From Ruminiclostridium hungatei (GTDB taxonomy: Bacteria > Bacillota > Clostridia > Acetivibrionales > DSM-1351): 64,000 nucleotides of DNA. The translations under genes were made by a program, and so were the position numbers. Every line of letters starts with the position of its first letter. Position 1 is the first letter of the stretch. Below the pieces are notes generated by a model, which was not told the DNA's origin, did no database searches, and saw nothing but the letters and a program-made list of their open reading frames with translations. Below, in pieces: positions 47,070 to 55,852 of this stretch. Location of the stretch: NCBI RefSeq assembly GCF_002051585.1, contig NZ_MZGX01000004.1, positions 124,001-188,000 of the forward strand, read 5' to 3'.

Positions 47070-47674
47070 TTTAACCTCCGTGTGTACCCGTGCCGATCCA
47101 CTGCCGGACCCCTTGAATCTTCGCCGGCATAAGACAGGATTAAATACAGCACTTGTTTCTCTCTCTAGTATAACCAAATTCTGTTTACTTTAAAAACATT
47201 CCTCAGTAAAAATACTATCACTATATTTTCAACTGTTCAAACAGCTATATTATATTAATATGTTTATCTGCTCCAAATGCCACCCATTAGAAGCAATAGT
47301 TTTGCTTTTTCATAACCAGGCCTTGTTTTTATATTAAATAAATGCATTGTGCTGGTTGATTAGCACAGATAAGAAAATTCAGCTCAACGGTAAGCGAATA
47401 CAAATTCAGGCAATGAGCGGCACGATTAAAAGCAATTGCTGGAATTGTTGGCGAAAGACAAATTGTTTTACCGGCAAAGCGACAGGACGTTGCTTTGAGG
47501 CTCAACACGAGACAGGAAGTCGAGTTTGAGCGACGGGAAAATAATTTGGAAGGAGCAGTACAATTTCAAGCGGTTGCTTTTGGTGCAAACATTGATTGAA
47601 TTTAGTATGGAAGTACCGGCTGAGCATAACTGTTCCCGACTGGTAAAGCTTATCTCCTGAATCAGGACAACAGG
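47070..47674. other. Non-coding gap between nnr and alr
   Basis: About 600 bp without a convincing gene. The part 47340-47660 is less AT-rich than its flanks and has repeat-like wording. CACGAGACAGGAAGTCGAGTT and GAGCGACGGGAAAATAATTTGG are given here only as 20-base pieces CACGAGACAGGAAGTCGAGT and GAGCGACGGGAAAATAATTT; the latter recalls the CGGGAGTGAGCGGCATTTT core of the 62.3-kb repeat. The genes on both sides usually lie close together in Clostridia, so an insertion followed by decay is plausible. Confidence 0.4.
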
Positions 47675-49225
47675 TTATATTGTTCTTTTTATTGCATCTG
47701 GTATGTTTTCCACAATATCCATGGCGGTAAGCCCGTACTCCCCCTTTTCTCCTGAGGAAATATCCCCTGCCAGTCCATGAAGGTATACTCCCGCCACAGC
47801 GGCTTCAAAAGCTCCAGTCCCCTGTCCCATAAGAGATGCAATGATTCCGGACAGGGAATCTCCGCTGCCTGCCGTGGCCATGCCTGCATTACCTGTGGGA
47901 TTGATATATGCTGTCCCCCTGCTGTCCGCTATTATGGTTTTTGCCCCCTTGAGCACAAGTGTCACTCCCCACAGCCTGGAAAACTTTCGTGCAACTTCAA
48001 GCCTGTTCTCCTGGATATAGCTTGTGTCCAGCCCCGTCAGCCTTGACAGCTCTCCCGGATGGGGAGTTATTACAACCTCTTTCTTAAAACTGCCCAGAAG
48101 GCCTGTATCAACCGCCAGGGCATTTAATGCGTCGGCGTCAAGCACCACCGGCACAGCCAGCTTTTCAGAAAGAGACTTTATCACAGGATATATGCATTCG
48201 TTGGAAGAGAGGCCCGGTCCAATCACCGCCGCATTGCATTTTTTTATCAGGCCTGTTATGCCGTCAACGCTGTCCGGTCCAAGAACTCCGTTGTACTCTG
48301 ACAGTCCAACCCCAACAGCCTCCGGCACCACACACTGGTATATATTCAGCATGCTCCGGGGTGCTGCCACGTATACCAGGCCTGAGCCTGTTCTGAGGCA
48401 GGCTTTTGACGCCAGACAGCCCGAACCGGCCATGCCCTGGGAACCTGTTACCACGGCAATTTTTCCGCAACTGCCCTTGTTTGCATCGGCAGCCCGCACA
48501 GGCATAAAACCTCTTACAGTCTGCCGGTCGGTGAGAAAAGTGTTTATTTCCACGCTGTCCATGGACTCTTGAGGCATGGCTATACTTTCCACCACCAGTT
48601 CTCCGGCATATTCCGCCCCCGGGTATATCAACTGACCTATCTTTGGCAGCTCAAAAGCAACTGTTTTATGCGCCTTTATACAGGTGTCCGAAACCTTTCC
48701 GGTGGCAGATTCTGTTCCGGAGGCAATATCTATGGAAAGCGTAAAATTTGAGTTGACGTTAACTGTGTCCATTACTTCTGCTATAAAGCCTTTGACACGG
48801 CCTCTGAAGCCTGTACCGAAAATCCCGTCTATAACCATGGTTGCATTTTTGAGCTCTGCAGCAAATCCGGCAATATCCGCGGCATCCGCCAGTTTTCTGA
48901 TATCAGCCCCAAGCCTTTTTGCCATATCGTAATTGAGCTTTGCGTCTCCCATAAGAAAGGCACTGTCAAAGAGGCTGTAAGTAATCACGTCATAGCCAGC
49001 TATCAGCAGGTGTCTTGACACTGCATACGCATCCCCGGCATTATTGCCTTTTCCCGCAACAATAACCACCTTCTTTGTCAAAACCTTGCTCTCACCCAAA
49101 AACATATTTATATGTTTAACAATTTTCAAGGCTGCATTTTCCATCAATACAATGCCTGGGATCCCCAGCTTCTCTATGGAATATTTATCAATTTCACCCA
49201 TCTGGGCACCTGTAACTGCTTTCAC
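47675..49225 (-). CDS. nnr: Bifunctional NAD(P)H-hydrate epimerase / ADP-dependent dehydratase
   Basis: Repairs hydrated NADH and NADPH. The 516 residues fuse an N-terminal YjeF epimerase domain (about 1-215, with GKGNNAGDAYAVSRHL and DGIFGTGFRG) to a C-terminal ribokinase-like dehydratase domain (from about 230, with VVLDADALN, VITPHPGELSRL and the terminal NATGMATAGSGDSLSG-type motif seen as GNAGMATAGSGDSLSGIIAS). GTG 49225 has GGAG 7-8 bases upstream. Gene order toward alr is common in Firmicutes. Confidence 0.94.
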   Translation of the reverse strand: MKAVTGAQMGEIDKYSIEKLGIPGIVLMENAALKIVKHINMFLGESKVLTKKVVIVAGKGNNAGDAYAVSRHLLIAGYDVITYSLFDSAFLMGDAKLNYDMAKRLGADIRKLADAADIAGFAAELKNATMVIDGIFGTGFRGRVKGFIAEVMDTVNVNSNFTLSIDIASGTESATGKVSDTCIKAHKTVAFELPKIGQLIYPGAEYAGELVVESIAMPQESMDSVEINTFLTDRQTVRGFMPVRAADANKGSCGKIAVVTGSQGMAGSGCLASKACLRTGSGLVYVAAPRSMLNIYQCVVPEAVGVGLSEYNGVLGPDSVDGITGLIKKCNAAVIGPGLSSNECIYPVIKSLSEKLAVPVVLDADALNALAVDTGLLGSFKKEVVITPHPGELSRLTGLDTSYIQENRLEVARKFSRLWGVTLVLKGAKTIIADSRGTAYINPTGNAGMATAGSGDSLSGIIASLMGQGTGAFEAAVAGVYLHGLAGDISSGEKGEYGLTAMDIVENIPDAIKRTI

Positions 49226-49269
49226 AACCGCACTCCTCTCAATTACAATTCATGCTTAGCCAAAAAAGG

Positions 49270-49902
49270 CTATTCTCTGCTGCTGAAATAAACTTCATCC
49301 AGCTTTTGCAGTTGATCTCCTCCCAGCAAATCATGAAAATATGAATATGTATCGGTATCATCCTGGGCCCTTAGTTCCCTTTCATCCACCAGTTTTATAA
49401 GCTTCTCCTTTGTCTCGGCTATTTCCTTGTCCAGTTGGGTAACTCTCTGCTGATTCTCTCTTATTGAAAAATACACCAGTTTAACGGTATTTTCCAGAAG
49501 CTCAAGGTTTACCTGCCTGATTTCCTTGGGTATATCGGCCAGTCTTTCTTCAATTTCGGTCAGTCTGGTATTAATACCTATTATCTGCTTTTCACATTCC
49601 TGCATCTCAGTCTGGGCATCCTGATTGTTGTTGTCAAAAACCTCCGTGGTCAGTCTTATTATGTTGTCCATGCACTCCTTTTTCCTGGCAGCAATCTCCT
49701 TGGACTCGGAAATGACTCTGGACTGTTCCTTGAGGAGCTCCTTAATGCTATTCTCACATTGAGATATTTCTTCGGTTTTCACTATGTTCTTAAACAAACT
49801 GTTCCATCTTTCATCCAAAGTCAGCAGGGTTATGTCATTTTTAAAAAGCACCTTCATATCCAACTGAGGCTCCGGCTTTTTTTTGCTAAATAACTTCCAC
49901 AT
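49270..49902 (-). CDS. Coiled-coil protein of unknown function
   Basis: I do not recognise the family. The 210 residues have no signal peptide or TM. Residues about 50-185 are nearly continuous heptad-rich helix (QCENSIKELLKEQSRVI; INTRLTEIEERLADIPKE; QRVTQLDKEIAETKEKLIK). The N-terminus is KLFSKKKPEPQLDMKVLF and the C-terminus an acidic, tyrosine-containing stretch (DDTDTYSYFHDLLGGDQL). ATG 49902 has GGAGG 5 bases upstream. It precedes nnr by 44 bp in the same direction, so they may be co-transcribed. Confidence 0.75.
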   Translation of the reverse strand: MWKLFSKKKPEPQLDMKVLFKNDITLLTLDERWNSLFKNIVKTEEISQCENSIKELLKEQSRVISESKEIAARKKECMDNIIRLTTEVFDNNNQDAQTEMQECEKQIIGINTRLTEIEERLADIPKEIRQVNLELLENTVKLVYFSIRENQQRVTQLDKEIAETKEKLIKLVDERELRAQDDTDTYSYFHDLLGGDQLQKLDEVYFSSRE

Positions 49903-50161
49903 TTGCCCCTCCATAGTTTTTGACAGAAAAAACTGTTTTCATCTATAATAACATACCATTTCATTTATTTTACCTAATAATGTATATCGGTAGAAAATTG
50001 CTTAAATATAATGATTAAGTTGCCAAATAGTTCTTTTTCTTTTGAGACGAAAACTTGTAAAGCTCAATACCCGAGGGTATAATAAATTATCGGGCGTCAG
50101 TCCCCGTGTCAGAAGGCAGCAAATGTATGGCAACATTAAAGTACAAAAGGACAGGTTATAT

Positions 50162-51340
50162 ATGAAGCGTTTATTGCTATATGCACATGCCGGCAGTAAA
50201 AATCATGGTTGCGAGGCAATTGTAAGGTCCACCATGAAAATTTTGAAGCCCGGTAATACGGAAGTATATCTGGCAACCTTCAGGTTGCAGGAAGACATTG
50301 ACTTTCTTGCCTCAGATTTTAATTTGAATTTTATACCATATAAGCGTTATGAAGGCATGCATCCCATAAGGCTCATGGATGCCGGCCTCAGAAAGCTAAA
50401 GCTTAAGCAGGACTTTCTCTTCTCCTTCTCTCAGAAGGCTATAAAGGAAAACCTGGATGAAAATACCCTGTGTCTGTCAATCGGCGGAGATAATTACTGC
50501 TATGGCATTCCCAGGTGGATATACCACACAAACAACCTTGCCGCCCAAAAAGGCAGCAAAACTGTTTTCTGGGGTTGTTCTGTGGAGCCTGAAGCCATTA
50601 ATGACGAAATGCTTGCAGATTTGAGAAAATACAGCCTCATTATAGCAAGAGAAAGCATCACCTATCAGGCATTTCTGGACAAGGGCCTGACCAACACCAT
50701 TCTTTTGCCTGATCCGGCTTTCACGCTGGATGCTAAAATCCTTCCCCTGCCGAAGGGTTTCGCCGAAGGAAATACCATAGGCTTGAATGTCAGTCCTCTT
50801 GTCATGAGAAACGAAACCAGCGGGGGGATTGTATTCAAGAGCTATGTGAAGCTTATGCAGCACATAATAGATACTACCGACAGCCAGATTGCACTTGTTC
50901 CCCACGTTCTCTGGGAGCATGACAATGACATGGTCCCCCTGTCCGAGCTATACGGCCTGTTCAAAACCACAGGCAGAGTTGTGCTGCTGGACGGCAGCTA
51001 CAACTGTATGGAGCTTAAGGGCTTCATATCCCGCTGCAAACTGTTTATCGGCGCACGTACCCATGCAACCATAGCTGCCTATTCCACAGGTGTTCCAACA
51101 CTGGTTATAGGCTATTCCGTAAAGGCCAGAGGTATAGCAAAAGACATTTTCGGAAGTGAGGCCGGTCATATTCTGCCCGTCCAGAAACTGGAACAGTCCG
51201 AGCAGTTGATTTCGGCCTATCAGGAGCTTGACCATGCACAGGAGGATATACGCAAGCATCTGGCTCAATTTATGCCGGGCTACATTGAAAGTGCCTGTTC
51301 GGCAGGCCGGCATGTGGGAAACCTGATAACCCGTCAGTAG
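50162..51340 (+). CDS. Polysaccharide pyruvyl transferase family protein
   Basis: Likely adds ketal pyruvate to a surface sugar in the cytoplasm. The 392 residues begin KRLLLYAHAGSKNHGCEAIVRS, the family glycine/asparagine entry motif. CLSIGGDNYCYG, FWGCSVEP, IIARESITYQAF, LLPDPAF and the C-terminal GARTHATIAAYSTGVPTLVI (acceptor and PEP-binding region of CsaB-like enzymes) follow. ATG 50162 has AAAGGACAGG upstream; the frame is open to 50042 with no start site. First gene of the polysaccharide cluster. Confidence 0.9.
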   Translation: MKRLLLYAHAGSKNHGCEAIVRSTMKILKPGNTEVYLATFRLQEDIDFLASDFNLNFIPYKRYEGMHPIRLMDAGLRKLKLKQDFLFSFSQKAIKENLDENTLCLSIGGDNYCYGIPRWIYHTNNLAAQKGSKTVFWGCSVEPEAINDEMLADLRKYSLIIARESITYQAFLDKGLTNTILLPDPAFTLDAKILPLPKGFAEGNTIGLNVSPLVMRNETSGGIVFKSYVKLMQHIIDTTDSQIALVPHVLWEHDNDMVPLSELYGLFKTTGRVVLLDGSYNCMELKGFISRCKLFIGARTHATIAAYSTGVPTLVIGYSVKARGIAKDIFGSEAGHILPVQKLEQSEQLISAYQELDHAQEDIRKHLAQFMPGYIESACSAGRHVGNLITRQ

Positions 51341-51443
51341 TTTCAAATAGAATAAATTTAAGGGATAACAAAGGTAAAAGGTTGAAATAAAACCACTTTC
51401 AACCCTTTGAATTTATGTCCGCAGAGCGGACAGGGAGATAAAG

Positions 51444-52967
51444 ATGAAGATTAATGAATTAAAATGGGGTGCCGCCCTTTCATATACCAACATATTGCTG
51501 TCCAATGTGATAAATCTGGCGTTTACACCCTTCCTGCTCTTAAACCTGGGCAAATCCGAATACGGCCTGTATACCTTGATCGGAGCCTTCGTAGGTTACA
51601 TGGCTGTTTTGGATTTCGGACTTGGAAATACAATTACCAGATATGTGGCCAAATACAGGGCGCAAAATGACAAGCAGGGTGAACAGGGCTTTCTGTCCCT
51701 TGCATTTATCATATATGCAGTTTTAACCGTAGTTGCAATATGTGCGGGTATGGCCATGCTGCCTGCTCTTCCCGCCATCTTCGGCAAATCCCTTACCTCC
51801 TCCGAGCTGGATACTGCCCGCAGGATGTTCGAGGTATTGATAATAAATATAGGACTGACCTTATTTTTAAATGCCTTTACTTCAATAATGTCGGGCTATG
51901 AAAAATTCGTATTTCCAAGAGCTGTAACCATAGTCAGGGTCATAGCGCGGCCTCTGACAATTATCATACTGCTGCTCATGGGCCATAAAGCCTTTTCCAT
52001 CGTAGTGGTGGATACTGTTCTGAATATCCTGTTGCTGCTGGTAAATATGTTTTTTGTATTTCATGTAATGAAGATAAAGGTAAGGTATCATCCTCACAAC
52101 TGGCCTTTTGTCAAGGAAATCCTTCTGTTTTCAGTCTTTGTCTTTATCAATATGATTGTAGACCAGGTGTATTGGAGATTGGGCCAGTTGGTGGTAGGCA
52201 TTTATTACGGGGCTGTGCCGGTTGCAATCTTCGGGCTGGGAATGCAATTTCCCGGTTATTACATGAACTTTTCAAACGCCATATCAGGAGTATTCCTGCC
52301 AAGGGCAACCCAGATGTGCGTTGACAATGCTCCCATGCAGGAGCTGGATAACCTGTTTATAAAGACCGGCCGTATTCAGTTTATAGTCATAGGCTATATA
52401 CTTTCAGGCTTTATCCTGCTGGGAAAGCCCTTTGTGCTTCTCTGGGCCGGTCCGGACTACGGTCAGGTGTATTATATAGCACTCATGGCAATGATTCCTC
52501 TGACAATACCTCTGATACAGAATGTGGGCATATCCATATTACAGGCTAAAAACCTCCACGCCTTCAGATCTGTAATGTATCTGATAATCTCAGTAGTAAA
52601 CCTTGGTATAAGCATACTGCTTACAAAGGAAATCGGAATTATGGGAGCGGTGGTAGGTACCTCCATTTCTCTGATTTTAGGCAATATAATAATAATTAAT
52701 ATTTACTATAAAAGGAAGGTAGGACTGGACATACCCAGGTTCTTCAAAGAGGTGCTTGGCGGTCTGCTGCCTGCCATGCTTATCAGCCTTGCAGCGGGCT
52801 TCGCTATTCTCTATATCCCCGTGTGGGGTTGGGCAGGGCTGCTGGTAAAGGGTATCCTGTTTACACTGGTTTATGCCGCAGCAACCTGGACCACGGGCAT
52901 GAATACATATGAAAAAAACTTATTCAGCGGGCCGGTTGTGGGAATACTAAGGCAAATAAGGAAATAG
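51444..52967 (+). CDS. Polysaccharide flippase (Wzx/MATE-like)
   Basis: The 507 residues hold about 12-14 hydrophobic segments. The start KWGAALSYTNILLSNVINLAFTPFLL and GKSEYGLYTLIGAFVGYMAVLDFGLG are typical of oligosaccharide flippases of the MOP superfamily, which move lipid-linked repeat units across the membrane. ATG 51444 has GGGAGA upstream. It lies between the pyruvyl transferase and the FrhB-like gene on the same strand. Confidence 0.92.
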   Translation: MKINELKWGAALSYTNILLSNVINLAFTPFLLLNLGKSEYGLYTLIGAFVGYMAVLDFGLGNTITRYVAKYRAQNDKQGEQGFLSLAFIIYAVLTVVAICAGMAMLPALPAIFGKSLTSSELDTARRMFEVLIINIGLTLFLNAFTSIMSGYEKFVFPRAVTIVRVIARPLTIIILLLMGHKAFSIVVVDTVLNILLLLVNMFFVFHVMKIKVRYHPHNWPFVKEILLFSVFVFINMIVDQVYWRLGQLVVGIYYGAVPVAIFGLGMQFPGYYMNFSNAISGVFLPRATQMCVDNAPMQELDNLFIKTGRIQFIVIGYILSGFILLGKPFVLLWAGPDYGQVYYIALMAMIPLTIPLIQNVGISILQAKNLHAFRSVMYLIISVVNLGISILLTKEIGIMGAVVGTSISLILGNIIIINIYYKRKVGLDIPRFFKEVLGGLLPAMLISLAAGFAILYIPVWGWAGLLVKGILFTLVYAAATWTTGMNTYEKNLFSGPVVGILRQIRK

Positions 52968-53006
52968 CCGCTGACGTTAAAGTGCCATGGCAAATCGGAG
53001 GGTTCG

Positions 53007-54185
53007 ATGAATTCAGTATTTGACAATAAGAATGATTGTTTTGGCTGTGCAGCCTGCGTGCAGGTGTGTCCGTCGGGTGCCATAGCTTTTCCCCAGGACT
53101 CCGAGGGGTTCAGGTATCCTGAAATTGATGCAGGCAGGTGTACCGACTGCGGCCTGTGTAGAAAGTCCTGTCCGATTTTCAAGGATATCAAGTCCCAGGC
53201 CGCTTCCTTTCCACAGGTATATGCAATGTGGAGCAAAGATGAGAATATCCGCAGCACCAGCACCTCGGGGGGAGTTTTTACCGTTTTGGCAAAGCATGTT
53301 CTTTCAAAAGGCGGTGTTGTTTTCGGTGCGGCCTTTGATGAAAACCTGCGGGTGGCTCACACAGGGGTTTATGACCAGGAGCAGCTATGGCGGCTGCAGG
53401 GCTCCAAGTATGCCCAGAGTGTGACAGGAGATACTTTTAAAGAAGTAAAAGCCCTTCTGCAGGCTGGAAAAACCGTCCTGTACTCGGGAACTCCCTGCCA
53501 GACAGGCGGACTTTACTCCTACCTCGGGAAAGACCATAAGCTTCTTTACACCTGTGACTGCGTGTGCCACGGGGTTCCGTCCCCCCTTGTTTTCGAGCTT
53601 TATAAGTCACACCTGGAAAAAATATATGCTTCTGAAATACAAAGTTTTAACTTTCGTAACAAATCCGCCGGTTGGAAAAACTATAATATTAAAGTAGACT
53701 TTAAAAACGGGAGACAACACCGGACTGATTTTAAGGCCGATCCTTACATGAGGGGTTTTACCGGGAATATGTACCTGAGGCCCTCCTGTCACGGCTGCAG
53801 GTATGCATCGGTGCAAAGGCAGTCAGACATTACACTTGCTGATTTCTGGGGTGTGGCCAGGTTTGACCCCGGACTGGATGACGATAAGGGGACCTCCTTG
53901 ATACTGGTAAATTCACCGGCAGGTCTGGAGCTGCTGGAAGCCTGCGGGGATGAGCTGACAATCCACAAAGCCGACCTGCCTGCCGCTGCAAGAGAAAACC
54001 CCAGCCTCACTGGCCCTTCAAGCCCTCACAGGCGCAGAGGAGAATTTTTCAGCCAGATGGCCAGGTCAGACTTTGCCGCTCTTGAAGCCAAATTTTTGAG
54101 GGCTCCTTCAAAGGTGCGGCTTTTGTGGAGAAGGTGTATTGGAATACCCCGCAGAATGGCAAAAATAATATTAAGAAAATCTTAA
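53007..54185 (+). CDS. FrhB-type iron-sulfur protein (F420 hydrogenase/dehydrogenase beta-like)
   Basis: The 392 residues begin with a double [4Fe-4S] ferredoxin domain (CFGCAACVQVCP, then CTDCGLCRKSCP) followed by FrhB N- and C-domains (TSTSGGVFTVLAKHVL; SGTPCQTGGLYSYLG; CHGVPSPLVFELYK; CHGCRYASV; DITLADFWGV). In bacteria such proteins often stand beside pyruvyl transferases in polysaccharide clusters, as here. The reaction is unknown; a flavin-dependent redox change on a sugar or its carrier is inference. ATG 53007 has GGAGG upstream. Confidence 0.9.
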   Translation: MNSVFDNKNDCFGCAACVQVCPSGAIAFPQDSEGFRYPEIDAGRCTDCGLCRKSCPIFKDIKSQAASFPQVYAMWSKDENIRSTSTSGGVFTVLAKHVLSKGGVVFGAAFDENLRVAHTGVYDQEQLWRLQGSKYAQSVTGDTFKEVKALLQAGKTVLYSGTPCQTGGLYSYLGKDHKLLYTCDCVCHGVPSPLVFELYKSHLEKIYASEIQSFNFRNKSAGWKNYNIKVDFKNGRQHRTDFKADPYMRGFTGNMYLRPSCHGCRYASVQRQSDITLADFWGVARFDPGLDDDKGTSLILVNSPAGLELLEACGDELTIHKADLPAAARENPSLTGPSSPHRRRGEFFSQMARSDFAALEAKFLRAPSKVRLLWRRCIGIPRRMAKIILRKS

Positions 54186-54271
54186 TTTTTCCTCTGAATC
54201 CTGCCGGAAAATTGACATCTCAAAAATGAGATGCTAAACTAACATCAAAAATATTACAGGGAGTCGGTTTG

Positions 54272-55222
54272 ATGGACAATTCACCCTTGATATCGGTTAT
54301 TATACCCATGTATAATACCGCAGGCTTTATTGAACGAACGGTTAAAAGCGTATTAACCCAGACATACGGCAAACTTGAAGTAGTTATAGTGGATGACGGC
54401 AGCACCGATGACGGCGCAAAGCTCGTTGCCCTTTTGCAGGAGGCCGACCCCAGGGTAAAATATATACATCAGAATAACCAGGGTGTCTCAACCGCCAGAA
54501 ACACTGCTATGGAGAATGCCTCGGGAGAATACCTGGCATTTTTGGACAGCGATGACCTGTGGGAGCCCCACAAGCTTGAAAAGCAAATCCGGAGAATTCA
54601 AACCACGGGTATGGAAGCCTGTTACTGCGGCTACAGGATGTTCTGCGGGGATGAAATGGGCAGGGCCTTTCCCGAACGGTATTATGAAGGCAAAATACTG
54701 CCCCAGGTAATTATGGAAAAAGTTTCGGTGTGGACAAGCACCATAGTTATAAAAAAATCCATTGTTACAAATAATAACCTAACCTTCCGCCCAGGCCTCA
54801 ACTGGAGTGAGGATATGGAATTTTTCTGCAAGCTGATGTACATATGCAATTTCTGCTGTGTTCGGGAGACACTGGCTCTTTACAGGCAAAGGCCGGATTC
54901 CTTGTCAGTATTGCCGGACAGAACACCTGAAATAGTTTTATGGAAGGAATTTATGGCCTGGCTGGACTCGTTTCCTGAACAGGCCGGCTGCAGCAAAAAG
55001 AAAATCCATCAGGCGGTGCAGCGGTACAAGATACCTTCCATAGCCGTATTTTGCACGTACCAGTTGCTGATATCAGGTGAAGGCACCGGGCAGGACTTTC
55101 TGTCGAAGGTTCCTCCCCGTTTGGTATCCCAATACAGGCCCAGCTTTTCCTCAACAGGACTGAAGCTATGGATCAAGAAATTGTTAATCCTGTACAGGTA
55201 CGGCTATAAAAGCAAGCTGTAG
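54272..55222 (+). CDS. Family 2 glycosyltransferase
   Basis: Inverting GT-A enzyme of about 316 residues. SVIIPMYNTAGFIERTVKSV opens the nucleotide-sugar domain, VVIVDDGSTDDGA and AFLDSDDLWEPHKLEKQ hold the acidic residues that bind UDP and metal, and WSEDMEFFCKL carries the probable catalytic base. No membrane segment. ATG 54272 follows AGGGAG. Probably adds one sugar of the repeat unit. Confidence 0.92.
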   Translation: MDNSPLISVIIPMYNTAGFIERTVKSVLTQTYGKLEVVIVDDGSTDDGAKLVALLQEADPRVKYIHQNNQGVSTARNTAMENASGEYLAFLDSDDLWEPHKLEKQIRRIQTTGMEACYCGYRMFCGDEMGRAFPERYYEGKILPQVIMEKVSVWTSTIVIKKSIVTNNNLTFRPGLNWSEDMEFFCKLMYICNFCCVRETLALYRQRPDSLSVLPDRTPEIVLWKEFMAWLDSFPEQAGCSKKKIHQAVQRYKIPSIAVFCTYQLLISGEGTGQDFLSKVPPRLVSQYRPSFSSTGLKLWIKKLLILYRYGYKSKL

Positions 55223-55345
55223 CTTATGGTTTAATATTCTTTTGAATGTACCTTGCGGTAAAAATATTCAGGAGAATTTTAAATAGGAATGGCCAGCCGG
55301 TTAACCCCCGGTCATTCAAAAAAAATGACTAAGGAGAGCGTAAAA

Positions 55346-55840
55346 ATGAAGATTGTTAATGAAAAGGGAAAATTATTCGGTTTAATTAACATTGTTGATT
55401 TAAGTATTGTTGTTCTGATTCTTTTAATCGGATCGGTGCTGTTTCTGAAAACCATGGGTAAGGATGTGGGCCCTATTACAAGTGAAGAGAGCCTTCAGGA
55501 AATCACAGTGACTTTTAAGAGTTCTGTCCGCGGTGACGAGCAGCCTAAGGCACTAAAAGAAAAAGATCAGCTCATTTCTCTGCTCAAGCCTGTAGATGCC
55601 TATATCACTTCGGTAACCTATTCACCCTATGAAACTCCCATAAGTACTGCGGACGGCAGACAGGTGTATTCCGTTGATCCCAAAAAACAGGCTATCACCG
55701 TAAAATTCACCATGAAGGCCAGCAAAGGCGGTGGAATAATAAAGCTTGAATCCCAGGAGGTTGCAGTAGGAAAGCAATTTATTCTGAAGACCAGGACCTT
55801 TGAGAATAATGGAACTATAGAAGCTATTGAATTCAAATAA
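55346..55840 (+). CDS. DUF4330-type membrane-anchored protein
   Basis: The 164 residues show a cytoplasmic tail (MKIVNEKGKLFGLINIVDLS), one TM (about 19-37, IVVLILLIGSVLFL) and an extracellular beta-rich domain. GKLFGLINIVDL is the start typical of DUF4330, a family often seen in surface-polysaccharide operons of Firmicutes and cyanobacteria; function unknown. ATG 55346 has AAGGAGA upstream. The ligase-like gene follows after 12 bp. Confidence 0.85.
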   Translation: MKIVNEKGKLFGLINIVDLSIVVLILLIGSVLFLKTMGKDVGPITSEESLQEITVTFKSSVRGDEQPKALKEKDQLISLLKPVDAYITSVTYSPYETPISTADGRQVYSVDPKKQAITVKFTMKASKGGGIIKLESQEVAVGKQFILKTRTFENNGTIEAIEFK

Positions 55841-55852
55841 GGAGGTCATATT

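Noticed and set aside
47347-47529. 60-codon open frame in the nnr-alr gap
   Set aside because: No ribosome binding site, Cys/Trp-rich random-looking protein, and it lies in repeat-like DNA.
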